A DNA stretch of 63,760 nt from Rhodoferax sp. Lineage in GTDB: Bacteria; Pseudomonadota; Gammaproteobacteria; Burkholderiales; Burkholderiaceae_C. Location: assembly GCA_030685025.1 (NCBI GenBank), contig JAUXWC010000024.1:1-63760 (forward strand), read 5' to 3'. Below are positions 49,317 through 60,777 of the stretch, in pieces; the stretch's first letter is position 1; every line of letters begins with the position of its first letter. Under the pieces are notes generated by a model. That model was not told the DNA's origin. It saw only the letters and a program-made list of their open reading frames with translations, and did no database searches. Position numbers and translations under genes: made by a program.

Positions 49317-52073
49317 TTAGTGCTCGATCTGCGCTTGGATGATGCTCAGCAAGTCGTCATTGGTGGTCACCGATTTGACCAGGCACGCGGCAAAGCGTTC
49401 GGCCTCTTGGTGCGGCACGTCGCTGGCCGAAAAGACCAGCACGCGCGGCTCCGGGCGCATCGCTGCAATGGTTGGTAGCAGTTCGCTGCCGTGTCCGTCG
49501 GGTAGCGCCAGGTCGAGAATCACCAAGTCATACTGCCGTGACGCCAGCAGTGCGCGGGCAGACTGCAAATCGGCGGCCTGATCAAAGTCGGCACTGTCGC
49601 CGGCAATCGCCGCCACGATGCTCAGCACATCGGCGTCATCATCGACATGCAAAATGCGCGGCCGGCGCGACGCCCCTTGGCTCACGCCGCGCCGCACGGC
49701 ACTCAGCAGCCGCTCATGGTCAATCGGTTTTTCCATCCAGTCGACCACCGCGATGCTGCCAAAATGTGACGCCTGCTCTGCCTGCGCCTGCGCCGACACG
49801 ACGATGATCGGCAGGTCGCGCGCCAGCGGCTCCTCGCGCAACTCGCCGATCAGCGAAACACCGTCGCGCCCGGGCAACTCGACATCCAGCGTCAAGGCCG
49901 CATAACGCCGGCTCGCCAGCATCGCCCGGACTTGCTCGGCGTCGTGCGCGATGTCAGCCAAGTAGCCGCCCTTTTCAAGCACGAGCTGCAACAAAGCGGC
50001 CACTGCGGGGTCGTCCTCGCAAATCAGCACGCGCGCGCGCGCGCCGTCCGCCACGGGCGCTATGGTCGCGGCTTCGCGCCCGGGGACTTCCGGCAACTCG
50101 ATCCAGAAGCTGGTGCCAGCGGGCGAGGTCTCGAAGCCGATCTGCCCGCCCATGGACTCAACCAGCGACTTGGTGATGGCCAGGCCCAAACCGGTGCCGG
50201 ACTTGCGCCGCGTGTCGGAACCATCGGCCTGCGAAAACTTCTGAAAGATGCGGCTGCGAAACTCGTCGGGCATGCCCGGTCCGCGGTCACTGACCACCAG
50301 CCGCAGCCCGGTCTCGCGCCGCTGCATCGCCACCGTGACACTGGCGTGCGCTGGCGAGTACTTGGCCGCGTTCGACAGCAGATTGGCAATGGCCTGCATC
50401 ATGCGATCACTGTCGACGCGCACCCGGCCATCGAGATCACCCGAGATCCATTCAATCCCCACCTGCAACTGCTCGGCGTAGGCGCGATTGGCCTCGATGG
50501 CTTGCAGCAGCAACGCGCGCAGCGGCTGCACCACCAGGTTGAACTGCATCCGGCCGGACTCGATTTTTTCGACATCAAGAATGTCGTTGATCAGGCGCAC
50601 CAGGCGCTCGCTGTTACTGTGTGCGATGTCGATCAACTTGGCGGCCTGCGGTGGCAGTTGGCCAACAACGCCGCCCGCAATCAGACCGAGCGAGCCGCGA
50701 ATCGAGGTCAGCGGCGTGCGCAGCTCATGGCTGACCGTGGAGACGAACTCGTTCTTGAGGCGATCAATCTTCTTGCGCTCGGAGATGTCGTAGGCAATTC
50801 CGAGAAAGCCGGTGATGTGTTGATCGGCATCGCGCAGGGCGGTGACCGACAGCAGCACCGGTAACCGCACGCCGTCCTTGCGTCGATAGACCCACTCGCG
50901 TTCATCCGCCAAGCCACGACGGGCTCGGGCGACAATCACCTCAAAGCCGGGCGCAATGGTTTCGCCCAACTCGTCGGACAGTGTTTTAGCGCGGTCAACA
51001 ACATCTCTTGGATCAATGAACGGGGCCGTGGTCAGCTCACCAACAACTTCGTCGGCCGCAAACCCCAGCATCTGTTCGGAGGCGCGATTAAAGGTGAGGA
51101 TGACGCCGTCAACGGTGGTCGAGATGATCGAATAGGTGGTGCCGTCGACAATCGCCCGGTGCAAGGTCGTCGTTTCGTGCAACTGCTGCTCTGCGGCCTT
51201 GCGCGCGCTGATGTCGCGCACGATGCCGGTGAAGAAGCGCCGCCCGGCTACCACCGTCTCGTTGACCGCAAGTTCCATCGGAAAGGTGCTGCCATCCTTT
51301 CGCCGGCCCGTCACCTCGCGACCGATGCCGATGACCCTTGGACTGCGCGTGTCCAGAAAGCGCGCCAGGTAGCCGTCATGTTGGCTGTGGTAGGGCTCTG
51401 GCATCAGATGCTTGATGTTGCGCCCGACCACCTCCTCGGGTGGGTAGCCGAAGATGCGGACCGCCGCCGGGTTGAAACTCTCGACCGTGCCACGCTCATC
51501 AATGGTGATGATGCCGTCGACCACCGTGTTCAGAATGGCCCGCAAAAAAGCTTCTTGCTCGCTGCCAATGGTTCGGTACTGCGCCGTGTTGTGTCGGCTC
51601 AATTCATCCTCCACCCAGTCGGCCAGGTCACGCAGCGCGCGCTGGTCTTCCTCGGGAAAACGGCGCGGTTTCTTGTCGATCAGGCAAAGGGTGCCAATGC
51701 GAAACCCACCCGCGGTTGAGAGCGGGGCGCCAGCATAGAAGCGAATATCAGGAGGCCCGGTGACCAAGGGGTTGTCGGCAAACCGCGCGTCGGCCAGCGC
51801 GTTTTCCACCACAAACACCTGGTCGGCATGAATGGCATGGCCGCAAAACGAGATGTCACGCGGGGTCTCGCTGGCCGCCAAACCCTGCGCCGACTTGAAC
51901 CACTGGCGGCATTGATCGACCAAGCTGACCAGCACAATCGGCACATCGAACAGCCGCTGAGCAGTGCGAGTGATGCGATCAAAACGCTCGTCGCTCGGCG
52001 TATCGAGCAACTCCAGCGAACGCAGCGCCGCCAAACGCGCGGTTTCGTTGGACGGCAACGAGGGTGAGAGCAT
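49317..52073 (-). CDS. Hybrid sensor kinase GAF-PAS-PAS-HisKA-HATPase-REC-REC
   Basis: A 918-residue soluble hybrid kinase. GAF (residues 20-160); PAS 1 (175-290) with the FixL-like stretch PYHSQHDGYLARF and VIGIGREVTGRRKDGSTFP; PAS 2 (305-430); HisKA with VSHELRTPLTS (His449); HATPase with DRGPGMPDEF; receiver 1 with Asp730; receiver 2 with Asp854. PAS 1 keeps a histidine (232) and arginines (238, 252) at the spacing of the heme ligand and O2-contact residues of FixL, so it may bind heme. It heads the seven-gene signalling cluster. Confidence 0.88.
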   Translation of the reverse strand: MLSPSLPSNETARLAALRSLELLDTPSDERFDRITRTAQRLFDVPIVLVSLVDQCRQWFKSAQGLAASETPRDISFCGHAIHADQVFVVENALADARFADNPLVTGPPDIRFYAGAPLSTAGGFRIGTLCLIDKKPRRFPEEDQRALRDLADWVEDELSRHNTAQYRTIGSEQEAFLRAILNTVVDGIITIDERGTVESFNPAAVRIFGYPPEEVVGRNIKHLMPEPYHSQHDGYLARFLDTRSPRVIGIGREVTGRRKDGSTFPMELAVNETVVAGRRFFTGIVRDISARKAAEQQLHETTTLHRAIVDGTTYSIISTTVDGVILTFNRASEQMLGFAADEVVGELTTAPFIDPRDVVDRAKTLSDELGETIAPGFEVIVARARRGLADEREWVYRRKDGVRLPVLLSVTALRDADQHITGFLGIAYDISERKKIDRLKNEFVSTVSHELRTPLTSIRGSLGLIAGGVVGQLPPQAAKLIDIAHSNSERLVRLINDILDVEKIESGRMQFNLVVQPLRALLLQAIEANRAYAEQLQVGIEWISGDLDGRVRVDSDRMMQAIANLLSNAAKYSPAHASVTVAMQRRETGLRLVVSDRGPGMPDEFRSRIFQKFSQADGSDTRRKSGTGLGLAITKSLVESMGGQIGFETSPAGTSFWIELPEVPGREAATIAPVADGARARVLICEDDPAVAALLQLVLEKGGYLADIAHDAEQVRAMLASRRYAALTLDVELPGRDGVSLIGELREEPLARDLPIIVVSAQAQAEQASHFGSIAVVDWMEKPIDHERLLSAVRRGVSQGASRRPRILHVDDDADVLSIVAAIAGDSADFDQAADLQSARALLASRQYDLVILDLALPDGHGSELLPTIAAMRPEPRVLVFSASDVPHQEAERFAACLVKSVTTNDDLLSIIQAQIEH

Positions 52074-52215
52074 GAGCGGTTCCTTGTACCAGCAGGACTG
52101 GGGCCAATGTCGTCAGTATAGGTTTGGTTCCGTGGATTCGCCCATGCCATGAATCGCCCGGGCGCCATGCCCGCCCCCCAGCAAGCCTTGGGCACCGATG
52201 GGATAATCCCCGCCC

Positions 52216-53037
52216 ATGAGCATCACCATCAAAGACGCCCAAGGTATCGCGGGCATGCGGATCGCCGGCAAGCTGGCTTCCGAAGTGCTGGACTACCTGG
52301 GCCCGCACATCAAGCCCGGCATCACCACCAACATGATCGACAAGCTGGCTTTTGAGTACATGACCGAGGTCCAGCAAACGATTCCGGCGCCCTTGAACTA
52401 TGCGCCGGCGGGCTACAAGCCTTACCCCAAGTCGATCTGCACCTCAATCAATCACCAGGTCTGCCACGGCATTCCCAATGACAAGGCCTTGAAGAAGGGC
52501 GACATCGTCAACGTGGACATCACGGTCATCAAGGACGGCTGGCACGGCGACACCAGCCGCATGTTTTCGGTCGGCGAGAGCTCGATTGCCGCGCGGCGCC
52601 TGTGCGCCCTGACCTACGAAGCGATGTGGCATGGCATCCGACAGGTCAAGCCCGGCGCCCGCCTGGGCGACATTGGTTGGGCGATCCAGCAGTTTGCCGA
52701 GAGCCAGGGTTTCAGCGTGGTGCGCGAGTTTTGCGGACACGGCATTGGGCGCGCGTTTCATGAAGAGCCACAGGTGCTGCACTATGGCAAACCTGGCACG
52801 CTTGACGAGTTGCTGCCCGGCATGACCTTCACGATTGAGCCCATGATCAATGCCGGCAAGCGCGACATCAAGGAAATGGGCGACGGCTGGACCATTGTCA
52901 CCAAAGATCACTCGCTGTCGGCTCAATGGGAACACACCGTGCTGGTCACGCCAACCGGTTTTGAGGTGCTGACCCTGTCAGCCGGCAGCCCCCCAATTCC
53001 GGCCTTTGTGCCACAACTGCAGGCCGAGACCGCCTGA
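52216..53037 (+). CDS. map: Methionine aminopeptidase type I
   Basis: A 273-residue metalloprotease removing the initiator methionine. Metal ligands and substrate motifs are visible: [53 protein letters not shown] and QWEHTVLVT. It is divergent from the hybrid kinase and eight bases upstream of glnD. ATG at 52216 is the family start. Confidence 0.95.
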   Translation: MSITIKDAQGIAGMRIAGKLASEVLDYLGPHIKPGITTNMIDKLAFEYMTEVQQTIPAPLNYAPAGYKPYPKSICTSINHQVCHGIPNDKALKKGDIVNVDITVIKDGWHGDTSRMFSVGESSIAARRLCALTYEAMWHGIRQVKPGARLGDIGWAIQQFAESQGFSVVREFCGHGIGRAFHEEPQVLHYGKPGTLDELLPGMTFTIEPMINAGKRDIKEMGDGWTIVTKDHSLSAQWEHTVLVTPTGFEVLTLSAGSPPIPAFVPQLQAETA

Positions 53038-53045
53038 TCGACCGT

Positions 53046-55652
53046 GTGACGGCGCCCCTGGACATCATCAGCCCACAGGCCTTGCGCGAACGCTACCGCG
53101 CTGACAAGGCGACGGTGCTGGCAGTCCTGCAGAACTGCGGCACATCGACCCGCAGCGTGCGCCCCACGCTGGCCAAGTTGTCTGGTTTGGCCGATGCCAG
53201 TTTGAGCGTGCTGTGGCGGCAGGCGGGTTTTGCGCCTTCGTTCGCTCTGATTGCCGTCGGTGGTTTTGGTCGCGCCGAGCTGTTCCCGCATTCGGATATC
53301 GACGTCTTGCTGCTGCTGCCAGACGCCTGCTCGCCAGTGGGCGACACGGAGCTGAAAGCCCGCATCGAGTCATTTATCGGCAACTGCTGGGACGCCGGGC
53401 TCGAAATTGGCTCCAGCGTGCGCACCATCTCCGAATGTCTGGCCGAGGCCGAGAAGGACGTGACGGTTCAAACCTCCTTGCTGGAGTCGCGCCTGGTTGC
53501 GGGTGATGTGGCACTGCATGCCGATTTTCAGCAGCGCTTTCGTACCGCGATGGACGCCAAGGCGTTCTTCATTGCCAAGACGCTGGAGCTGCGCCAACGC
53601 CACACCAAGTTCGAGAACACACCCTACGCGCTGGAACCCAACTGCAAGGAGTCGCCCGGCGGCCTGCGCGATTTGCAGGTGATCCTGTGGGTGGCCAAGG
53701 CCGCCGGGTATGGTCACAACTGGGACGCACTGGCGCGCAACGGGCTGGCCACGCCCTTCGAGGTGCGACAGATCAAACACAACGAGGCCCTGTTGTCGCT
53801 GGTGCGTGCCCGATTGCACATGCTGGCGCAGCGGCGCGAAGACCGCCTGGTGTTTGACATGCAGACCGCCATGGCCGAGTCCTTCGGCTACAAATCCGAG
53901 TCGCCCGATGGCGTCAAAATGCCGGTGCGCGCCAGCGAGGCGGTGATGCGGCACTACTACTGGGCCGCCAAGGCGGTGACCCAGCTCAACCAGATTCTGT
54001 TGCTCAACATCGAAGAACGCCTGAACCCGTCCGCCCACGAGCCACGCCGCATCAACGATCGCTTCAGCGACAAGGGCGGCATGGTCGAGGTCAACAGCGA
54101 CGACCTGTACCAGCGCAACCCGCATGCGATTCTGGAGACCTTTCTGGTCTACCAGACCACCGTGGGTGTCAAGGGCCTTTCGGCTCGCACGCTGCGGGCC
54201 TTGTACAACGCCCGTGGGCTGATGGGCGGCAAGTTCCGCAACGATCCGGTCAACCGCGCCACTTTCCGCAAGATCCTGATGGAGCCCGAAGGCATCACGC
54301 ACGCGATGCGTCTGATGAACCAGACTTCGGTGCTGGGTCGCTACCTGTGGGTGTTTCGCCGCATCGTCGGGCAAATGCAGCACGATCTGTTCCATGTCTA
54401 CACGGTGGACCAGCACATTCTCATGGTGCTGCGCAATATGCGACGCTTCTTCATCGTCGAGCATGCCCACGAGTACCCGTTTTGTTCGCAACTGGCAGCG
54501 GGCTTTCACAAGCCCTGGATACTGTATGTGGCGGCCCTGTTCCATGACATTGCCAAGGGGCGCGGCGGCGACCATTCCGAACTGGGTGCCAGGGATGTGC
54601 GGCGCTTCTGCAAACAACACGCGCTCGAACGCGACGACGCACGCCTGATCGAATTCATCGTGCACGAGCACCTGGCCATGAGCCGGATTGCTCAGAAGTC
54701 GGACCTGAGCGACCCCAACGTGATCGCCGCCTTTGCCAAGCGCGTGGGCAACGAGCGCAACCTGACCGCGCTCTACCTGTTGACAGTGGCCGATATTCGC
54801 GGCACCTCCCCCAAGGTGTGGAATGCCTGGAAGGGCAAGCTGCTCGAAGACCTGTACCGCCTGGGCCTGCGCCAGTTGGGTGGCCGCGCGCCGGATCAGG
54901 CCGCGGAAGTGCAAGCGCGCAAGCATGAGGCCCTGGTGTCGCTGGCCTTGTACGCCCTGCCCTTCGAGGCCCACAAGACGCTGTGGGACACGCTGGATGT
55001 GGGTTACTTCATGCGACATGACGCGGCCGACATCGCCTGGCACGCCCGCCAGTTGTCACGTCATGTCGGGGCCAACAAGTCGATCGTGCGGGCGCGACTG
55101 TCGCCGGTCGGTGAAGGGCTGCAAGTGCTGGTCTACACGCCGGACTTGCCGGACCTGTTTGCCCGCATTTGCGGCTACTTCGACCATGGCGGCTTTAGCA
55201 TTCTGGACGCCCGCATCCACACCGCCCGCAATGGCTACGCACTCGATACCTTCCAGGTGGTCACCTCAGCCCTGCCCGAGCACTACCAGGAATTCACCAG
55301 CATGATCGAAGCGGGGCTCGGGCGAGCCATTGCCGACACCGGGCCACTACCGCCGCCTAGCCGGGGGCGCGTGTCGCGCCGGGTCAAGAGCTTCCCAATC
55401 AACCCGCGCGTCACCCTGCAACCGGATGAGAGGGGCCAGCGCTGGCTGCTCAACATCTCCGCCAGCGACCGAGTTGGCCTGCTCTACAGCGTGGCGCGGG
55501 TGCTGGCCAAACATCACATCAATCTGGAACTGGCCAAAGTGGCCACCCTGGGCGAGCGGGTCGACGACACCTTCTTGATCCAGGGCGCTGAACTGCAGCA
55601 CAACCGGGCGCAGATCGAGATCGAGACTGAATTGATGGAAGCCCTGGCGTAG
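53046..55652 (+). CDS. glnD: PII uridylyltransferase / uridylyl-removing enzyme
   Basis: An 868-residue bifunctional nitrogen sensor. The nucleotidyltransferase site is [20 protein letters not shown]. The HD domain has [18 protein letters not shown]. Two ACT domains at the end bind glutamine ([18 protein letters not shown]). It modifies PII proteins according to glutamine level. The GTG at 53046 starts the gene. It converges with def, leaving only four bases between the stops. Confidence 0.94.
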   Translation: MTAPLDIISPQALRERYRADKATVLAVLQNCGTSTRSVRPTLAKLSGLADASLSVLWRQAGFAPSFALIAVGGFGRAELFPHSDIDVLLLLPDACSPVGDTELKARIESFIGNCWDAGLEIGSSVRTISECLAEAEKDVTVQTSLLESRLVAGDVALHADFQQRFRTAMDAKAFFIAKTLELRQRHTKFENTPYALEPNCKESPGGLRDLQVILWVAKAAGYGHNWDALARNGLATPFEVRQIKHNEALLSLVRARLHMLAQRREDRLVFDMQTAMAESFGYKSESPDGVKMPVRASEAVMRHYYWAAKAVTQLNQILLLNIEERLNPSAHEPRRINDRFSDKGGMVEVNSDDLYQRNPHAILETFLVYQTTVGVKGLSARTLRALYNARGLMGGKFRNDPVNRATFRKILMEPEGITHAMRLMNQTSVLGRYLWVFRRIVGQMQHDLFHVYTVDQHILMVLRNMRRFFIVEHAHEYPFCSQLAAGFHKPWILYVAALFHDIAKGRGGDHSELGARDVRRFCKQHALERDDARLIEFIVHEHLAMSRIAQKSDLSDPNVIAAFAKRVGNERNLTALYLLTVADIRGTSPKVWNAWKGKLLEDLYRLGLRQLGGRAPDQAAEVQARKHEALVSLALYALPFEAHKTLWDTLDVGYFMRHDAADIAWHARQLSRHVGANKSIVRARLSPVGEGLQVLVYTPDLPDLFARICGYFDHGGFSILDARIHTARNGYALDTFQVVTSALPEHYQEFTSMIEAGLGRAIADTGPLPPPSRGRVSRRVKSFPINPRVTLQPDERGQRWLLNISASDRVGLLYSVARVLAKHHINLELAKVATLGERVDDTFLIQGAELQHNRAQIEIETELMEALA

Positions 55653-55656
55653 CGGC

Positions 55657-56217
55657 TCAATCGTCCTGCGTGGGCGCGAGGCCAGGAAACAGCACGTCGG
55701 CAAACCCGAAGCGGGTGAAGTCACGCACCCGCATGGGGTACAGCACGCCAATCAGGTGATCACACTCGTGCTGCACCACGCGGGCGTGAAAACCCTCCAC
55801 CGTGCGGTCGATCGGATCGCCATAGGGGTCGAAGCCGGTGTAGCGAATGCGCGCGAATCGCGGCACGATCGCGCGCAAGCCTGGCACCGACAGGCAGCCC
55901 TCCCAGTCTTCCTGTTCGAGGACTGCCCCCTGCGCGCCCGGCTCGGCCAAAGGTGTGATCCGCGGGTTCAAGAGAATGGTTCGTGCAATCGGCGGCGCAT
56001 CAGGGTACCGGGCAATGCGCTCGCCGCTGCCAAACACGACCAATTGCAGGTCCACGCCGATCTGTGGCGCAGCCAGTCCGGCGCCGTCGGCGGCGCGCAT
56101 GGTGTCCAGCATGTCGAGCACCAATAGGTGCAGCGCGTCGGTGTCGAATTCAGTGATTGCCTTGGCCACGCGCAGCAGCCGCGCGTCGCCCATTTTGAGA
56201 ATGTCTCGAATCGCCAC
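55657..56217 (-). CDS. def: Peptide deformylase
   Basis: A 186-residue iron/zinc hydrolase with the three family motifs [18 protein letters not shown] and QHECDHLIG, holding the Cys and two His metal ligands. It removes the formyl group from nascent proteins. The start is GTG at 56217. It follows the MerR-type gene on the same strand but with a 35-base gap. Confidence 0.93.
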   Translation of the reverse strand: MAIRDILKMGDARLLRVAKAITEFDTDALHLLVLDMLDTMRAADGAGLAAPQIGVDLQLVVFGSGERIARYPDAPPIARTILLNPRITPLAEPGAQGAVLEQEDWEGCLSVPGLRAIVPRFARIRYTGFDPYGDPIDRTVEGFHARVVQHECDHLIGVLYPMRVRDFTRFGFADVLFPGLAPTQDD

Positions 56218-56252
56218 GAAATTAATGTCCGCCCTGGTGGAGACTCAGGCGC

Positions 56253-56702
56253 TCAGGCCGCTTCGCGCAACAGGTCGCGGATCTCCGACAATTCCCGTCG
56301 CACCAGCATCAATTGATGCGATGCGGCACCAGCGGGTTCTTCGACGTGGGTGTCCTCGAAATCGGCCAGCACGCTGTCGCTGACCTCGATGACCTCCACG
56401 CCTTCGAGCATGACCTCACCATTGCGCCGTTTGTCGCGCTCGTTTTGCAGCAGTTCCTGCATCTTGTTGCGCGCGCCGCTGATGGTGAAGCCCTGGTCAT
56501 ACAGCAAATCGCGAATTTTGCGGATCATCAGCACCTCGTGGTGCTGGTAGTAACGCCGGTTGCCACGACGTTTCATGGGCCGTAGTTGCGTGAACTCCTG
56601 CTCCCAATACCGTAGCACGTGGGGCTTGACGCCGCACAAATCCCCCACCTCACCGATGGTGAAGTAACGTTTGGCCGGGATCTGAGGGAGTGCTTTCTCC
56701 AT
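56253..56702 (-). CDS. MerR-family transcriptional regulator
   Basis: A 149-residue regulator with an N-terminal MerR winged helix (YFTIGEVGDLCGVKPHVLRY, WEQEFTQLRPMKRRGNRRYY). A coiled coil (ISGARNKMQELLQNERDKRR) and a short acidic tail follow. There are no conserved metal-binding cysteines at the C-terminus. It is the usual gene next to ihfA in this order of bacteria. ATG at 56702 is preferred to the TTG nine bases before it. Confidence 0.88.
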   Translation of the reverse strand: MEKALPQIPAKRYFTIGEVGDLCGVKPHVLRYWEQEFTQLRPMKRRGNRRYYQHHEVLMIRKIRDLLYDQGFTISGARNKMQELLQNERDKRRNGEVMLEGVEVIEVSDSVLADFEDTHVEEPAGAASHQLMLVRRELSEIRDLLREAA

Positions 56703-56821
56703 TGAAATCAATGCTATAGGAGAGAAAGCTGTTAGGTTACTCTAACTTTTCGTTTGATGCAAAGCCTGTTGTGATCGGCACGAAACAAAGCGCCCAATGG
56801 TTGTTTCAAGCATACAAACGG

Positions 56822-57142
56822 TTACAGATGGCCACCCTGGATCTGTTCTTTGAGTTTGTGGCTGGCATGAAACGTGACGACCCGGCGCGCCTCGATCGGA
56901 ATGGCTTCGCCGGTTCGGGGGTTGCGACCGGGTCGTGGCGCTTTGGTTCGGATCTGGAAATTGCCAAACCCGGATATCTTGACGTCGTTGCCATCCACCA
57001 GGGTGTCGGCGATCAGTACGAAAAAGGCATCGATCATGTCCTTCGATTCGCGCTTGTTCAAACCGATCTGCTCGAACAAGAGCTCGGCCAACTGTGCCTT
57101 TGTCAGTGCCGATGTCTCCAGGCTTTCCACTGCGATTTCCAT
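56822..57142 (-). CDS. ihfA: Integration host factor subunit alpha
   Basis: A 106-residue HU/IHF-family DNA-bending protein with the DNA-arm motif [17 protein letters not shown] and [18 protein letters not shown]. It forms a heterodimer with IhfB. The extended N-terminus ([16 protein letters not shown]) is usual in betaproteobacteria. It lies 35 bases downstream of pheT. Confidence 0.95.
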   Translation of the reverse strand: MEIAVESLETSALTKAQLAELLFEQIGLNKRESKDMIDAFFVLIADTLVDGNDVKISGFGNFQIRTKAPRPGRNPRTGEAIPIEARRVVTFHASHKLKEQIQGGHL

Positions 57143-57177
57143 ACCGTCCTCGTTTCTTGGATTGGATCAAGACCAGC

Positions 57178-59631
57178 TCAGGTCCGCTGACGCGCACCCA
57201 GACGTTGAGTCAATTGGTTCAGCACCGATTGGACCGCCACGTCGATCTGCTCGTCGGTCAAGGTCGCGGTGTCGCTATGCAGGGTCAGGCGCACGGCCAG
57301 GCTCTTGGTATTGGTGTCTGGCATCGCGCCGGCCAGCGGTTTGGGCCGGTAGACATCGAACAACAGCGCATCGCGCAGCAAGCCAGCCGTCGGCGCAGCC
57401 CAGACCGCCTCCATCAGAGCCGCGTGGCTAACCGCCTCATCGACCAGCACGGCGATATCACGCTCAGCCGCCTGGTGCTTCGACACCGGAACAAAGGCCG
57501 GCACGCTGCGCCGCAAGACCGCATCGAGCTCCAGCTCGAACATCAAGGGCGCTTGCGGCAGTTCGTAGGCCTGCCGCCATTTCGGATGGAGTTCACCCAC
57601 AAATCCAATCCGGCGGCCATCGAGCATCACGCCCGCGCAGCGGCCTGGATGCATGGCAGGATGCTCGGCGGGCACAAACTGCGCTTGCAGCGGACTGAGC
57701 AAGGCCTCAACATCCCCTTTGACATCGAAGAAGTCGGCGCCCTGCTCCTTGCGCCCCCATTGCGCCATGTCGGCACTGCCGTAGACCATGCCCGCCACCT
57801 GCATGGGTTGGTCGAACCCTTCTACGGTGGTGTCGGTGCTCTGGACCGATGCGTCGCGCAGGAACACCCGGCCGAGCTCAAATACCCGTACGCGCGGCGC
57901 TTTGCGATCCAGGTTGAATTTGAGCACCTGCAACAAGGACCCCAGCAGGCTGGAGCGCATCACGCTCATCTGGCTGGCGATCGGGTTGAGCAGCTTGATC
58001 GGGTTCGGATTGCCCGCCAGTTCGTGCTCCCAGCGCTCTTCCACGAAGCTGAAGTTGATGGTTTCCTGGTAACCCATGGCGGCCAGGCTGCGCCGCACGG
58101 CGAACGGGCTGCGCTGCGCCTCGGGGCGCCTCTTGGCGGTGATCGGTGCCAGAGGCGGCGTCTTGGGCAGTTCGTTGTAGCCCACCATGCGGGCCACCTC
58201 CTCGATCAAGTCTTCTTCAATTTGCAGGTCGAAACGGTAGGACGGCGGTGTTACGGTGAGCACACCCGCGTCGTCTCCCAGACCGGTACCCTGGGTTTGC
58301 ATCAATGGCAGACCCAGGCGGCTCAGCGCATCGGCGCACTGCCCCAGACTCAGGGGCATGCCAATGACCTTGCTGGCGCGGGCCACCCGCAGGCGCACCG
58401 GTTGCGCCTGTGGCAGATTGACCTGCAAGTCGTCCATCGGACCGCATTGCGTGGCGTCGGTGCCGCAGATGTCCAGGATCAATTGCGTGATCCGTTCGAT
58501 GTGTTCGACCGTCTGGCTGGGGTCCACGCCACGCTCGAAGCGGTGGCCGGCATCGGTCGAAAAATTGAACCTGCGCGAACGTCCGGCAATTGCCTTGGGC
58601 CACCAGAAGGCGGCTTCCACATATACGTTCTGGGTGTCGTCCGACACTGCGGTGGCGTCACCGCCCATGATGCCGGCGAGCGACTCGACCTGAACGTCGT
58701 CGGCGATCACGCCAACAGCCTCATCCACCGTCACGGTGCTGCCGTTGAGCAGCTTGAGTTGTTCGCCGGGCTTGCCCCAGCGCACGTCCAAGGCACCGTG
58801 GATCTTGTCCAGGTCAAAAATGTGGGACGGCCGGCCGAACTCGAACATCACGTAGTTCGAGATATCCACCAGCGCCGTGATACTGCGCTGGCCGCAGCGG
58901 GCCAGCCGATCAACCATCCACTGCGGCGTGCTGGCCTTGGTGTTGACGCCACGCACGACCCGGCCGGAAAAACGGCCACACAAATCGGGTGCGCTGATGC
59001 GCACGGGTAGCGTCTGCGTGTGGGTCGCCGCAACGCTGGGGAAGACCGGTGCCTTTAACGGCGCACCGGTCAGGGCCGCCACTTCGCGCGCCACGCCATA
59101 GACGCTTAAGGCATGGGCCAGATTGGGCGTCAGCTTGAGCGTGAACAGCGTGTCGTCGAGTTGCAGGTGCTCGCGGATATTTTGTCCCAGCGGCGCGTCG
59201 CCACTCAATTCCAATAGGCCGCCATGCTCTTCCGAGAGCTTGAGCTCGCGAGCCGAACACAGCATGCCCTGGCTTTCCACGCCGCGCAGCTTGCCAACCT
59301 TGATAACGAAGGGCTGTCCATCCTCACCCGGCGGTAACTCGGCACCAACCAGCGCGCAGGGCACCTTGATGCCCACGCGGGCATTGGGCGCACCACACAC
59401 GATGTCGAGCAGCGTGTCCTGTCCGATATCGACCTTGCACACCCGCAGGCGATCGGCGTTTGGGTGCTGGACTGCCTCCTTGATCTCGCCCACCACGATG
59501 TTTGAAAACGGCGGCGCCACGGGTTTGAGTTCTTCGACCTCGAGCCCGGCCATGGTCAAAGTTTCCGCCAGTTGCTCGGTGGTCAAGGACGGGTTGCAGA
59601 ATTCGCGCAACCAGGATTCAGGGAATTGCAT
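57178..59631 (-). CDS. pheT: Phenylalanine-tRNA ligase beta subunit
   Basis: An 817-residue subunit with the full domain order. B1 is N-terminal (MQFPESWLREF), followed by the tRNA-binding OB fold (VVGEIKEAVQHPNADRLRVC), B3/B4, B5 (YRFDLQIEEDLIEEVARMVG) and the C-terminal anticodon-binding domain (AERDIAVLVDEAVSHAALM). It pairs with PheS to charge tRNA-Phe. It starts 71 bases after the pheS stop. Confidence 0.95.
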   Translation of the reverse strand: MQFPESWLREFCNPSLTTEQLAETLTMAGLEVEELKPVAPPFSNIVVGEIKEAVQHPNADRLRVCKVDIGQDTLLDIVCGAPNARVGIKVPCALVGAELPPGEDGQPFVIKVGKLRGVESQGMLCSARELKLSEEHGGLLELSGDAPLGQNIREHLQLDDTLFTLKLTPNLAHALSVYGVAREVAALTGAPLKAPVFPSVAATHTQTLPVRISAPDLCGRFSGRVVRGVNTKASTPQWMVDRLARCGQRSITALVDISNYVMFEFGRPSHIFDLDKIHGALDVRWGKPGEQLKLLNGSTVTVDEAVGVIADDVQVESLAGIMGGDATAVSDDTQNVYVEAAFWWPKAIAGRSRRFNFSTDAGHRFERGVDPSQTVEHIERITQLILDICGTDATQCGPMDDLQVNLPQAQPVRLRVARASKVIGMPLSLGQCADALSRLGLPLMQTQGTGLGDDAGVLTVTPPSYRFDLQIEEDLIEEVARMVGYNELPKTPPLAPITAKRRPEAQRSPFAVRRSLAAMGYQETINFSFVEERWEHELAGNPNPIKLLNPIASQMSVMRSSLLGSLLQVLKFNLDRKAPRVRVFELGRVFLRDASVQSTDTTVEGFDQPMQVAGMVYGSADMAQWGRKEQGADFFDVKGDVEALLSPLQAQFVPAEHPAMHPGRCAGVMLDGRRIGFVGELHPKWRQAYELPQAPLMFELELDAVLRRSVPAFVPVSKHQAAERDIAVLVDEAVSHAALMEAVWAAPTAGLLRDALLFDVYRPKPLAGAMPDTNTKSLAVRLTLHSDTATLTDEQIDVAVQSVLNQLTQRLGARQRT

Positions 59632-59702
59632 AGTCGGTGGTTTTCAGTGGAGGGCGCTAGGTACACACGCAATGCGCAGGACGGTTCGGCGTTGGCATGG
59701 GA

Positions 59703-60755
59703 TCAACGGAATTGCGACAAAAATCGGATATCGCCGTCAAAGAACAAGCGCAAGTCGTTGACGCCATAACGCAGCATGGTCAGGCGGTCCGGCCCCATGC
59801 CGAAGGCAAAGCCGATATAGCGTTCCGGGTCCAGGCCCATGTTGCGAATCACATTCGGATGGACTTCCCCGGAGCCCGCGACTTCCAGCCAGCGCCCGGC
59901 GAGCGGACCGCTCTGAAACTGAATGTCGATCTCGGCGCTGGGCTCGGTGAATGGAAAGAAGCTCGGCCGAAACCGCAGCACCAGGTCGTCTGACTCGAAG
60001 TAGCTGCGGCAAAAATCCGTGAACACAAACTTCAGGTCCTTGAAGCTGACGTTCTCGCCGACCCACAGGCCCTCACACTGATGAAACATCGGCGAATGCG
60101 TCGCGTCACTGTCGACGCGGTAGGTTCGGCCCGGCGCGATGACACGGATTTCGGGCATTCCCAGTCCCGCGTCGATCGCTGATCGGTGCTTCTTGACATG
60201 CTGCACCGCGTAACGAATCTGCATTGGACTGGTGTGCGTGCGCAGCAAATTGGGCGCGCTCTCGGAGCCCCCTTCGACATAGAAGGTGTCGTGCATCGAG
60301 CGCGCCGGATGATCCTCAGGGGTGTTGAGGGCCGTGAAGTTGAACCAATCCGACTCGATCTCCGGGCCTTGGGCCACATCGAAACCCATCGAACCGAAGA
60401 TGGCTTCGATGCGCTCCATCGTCAGGGAAACGGGATGCAAGCCGCCCTGTCCGCGCAGGCGTCCGGGCAAGCTGACGTCGATCGCTTCAGCGTGCAATTG
60501 CGCCTGCATTTCCGCATCCGCCAAGGCCTGGCGCCGCTCGTGTAGCGCGGCCTCGATCGCTTGCTTGGCCAGGTTGATGGCGGCGCCGCGGGACTTCTTC
60601 TCATCGACGCTTAGGGCGGCCATGCCCTTCATCAACTCGGTAATTCGCCCGGCCTTGCCAAGGAACAACGCCTTGGCGTTTTCCAGATCGGCAGGGGTCG
60701 GAGCATGCGCGAATGCGGCCTTGGCACTGTCAACGATGGCGATCAACTCGTTCAT
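59703..60755 (-). CDS. pheS: Phenylalanine-tRNA ligase alpha subunit
   Basis: A 350-residue catalytic subunit with class II motifs: [61 protein letters not shown] and [17 protein letters not shown]. The ATG at 60755 starts [15 protein letters not shown], matching the family N-terminus. An in-frame ATG at 60773 would add six residues and place the start codon only four bases after a hairpin, which seems less likely. Confidence 0.93.
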   Translation of the reverse strand: MNELIAIVDSAKAAFAHAPTPADLENAKALFLGKAGRITELMKGMAALSVDEKKSRGAAINLAKQAIEAALHERRQALADAEMQAQLHAEAIDVSLPGRLRGQGGLHPVSLTMERIEAIFGSMGFDVAQGPEIESDWFNFTALNTPEDHPARSMHDTFYVEGGSESAPNLLRTHTSPMQIRYAVQHVKKHRSAIDAGLGMPEIRVIAPGRTYRVDSDATHSPMFHQCEGLWVGENVSFKDLKFVFTDFCRSYFESDDLVLRFRPSFFPFTEPSAEIDIQFQSGPLAGRWLEVAGSGEVHPNVIRNMGLDPERYIGFAFGMGPDRLTMLRYGVNDLRLFFDGDIRFLSQFR

Positions 60756-60777
60756 TTCTGGTCTCATATCCATGACA

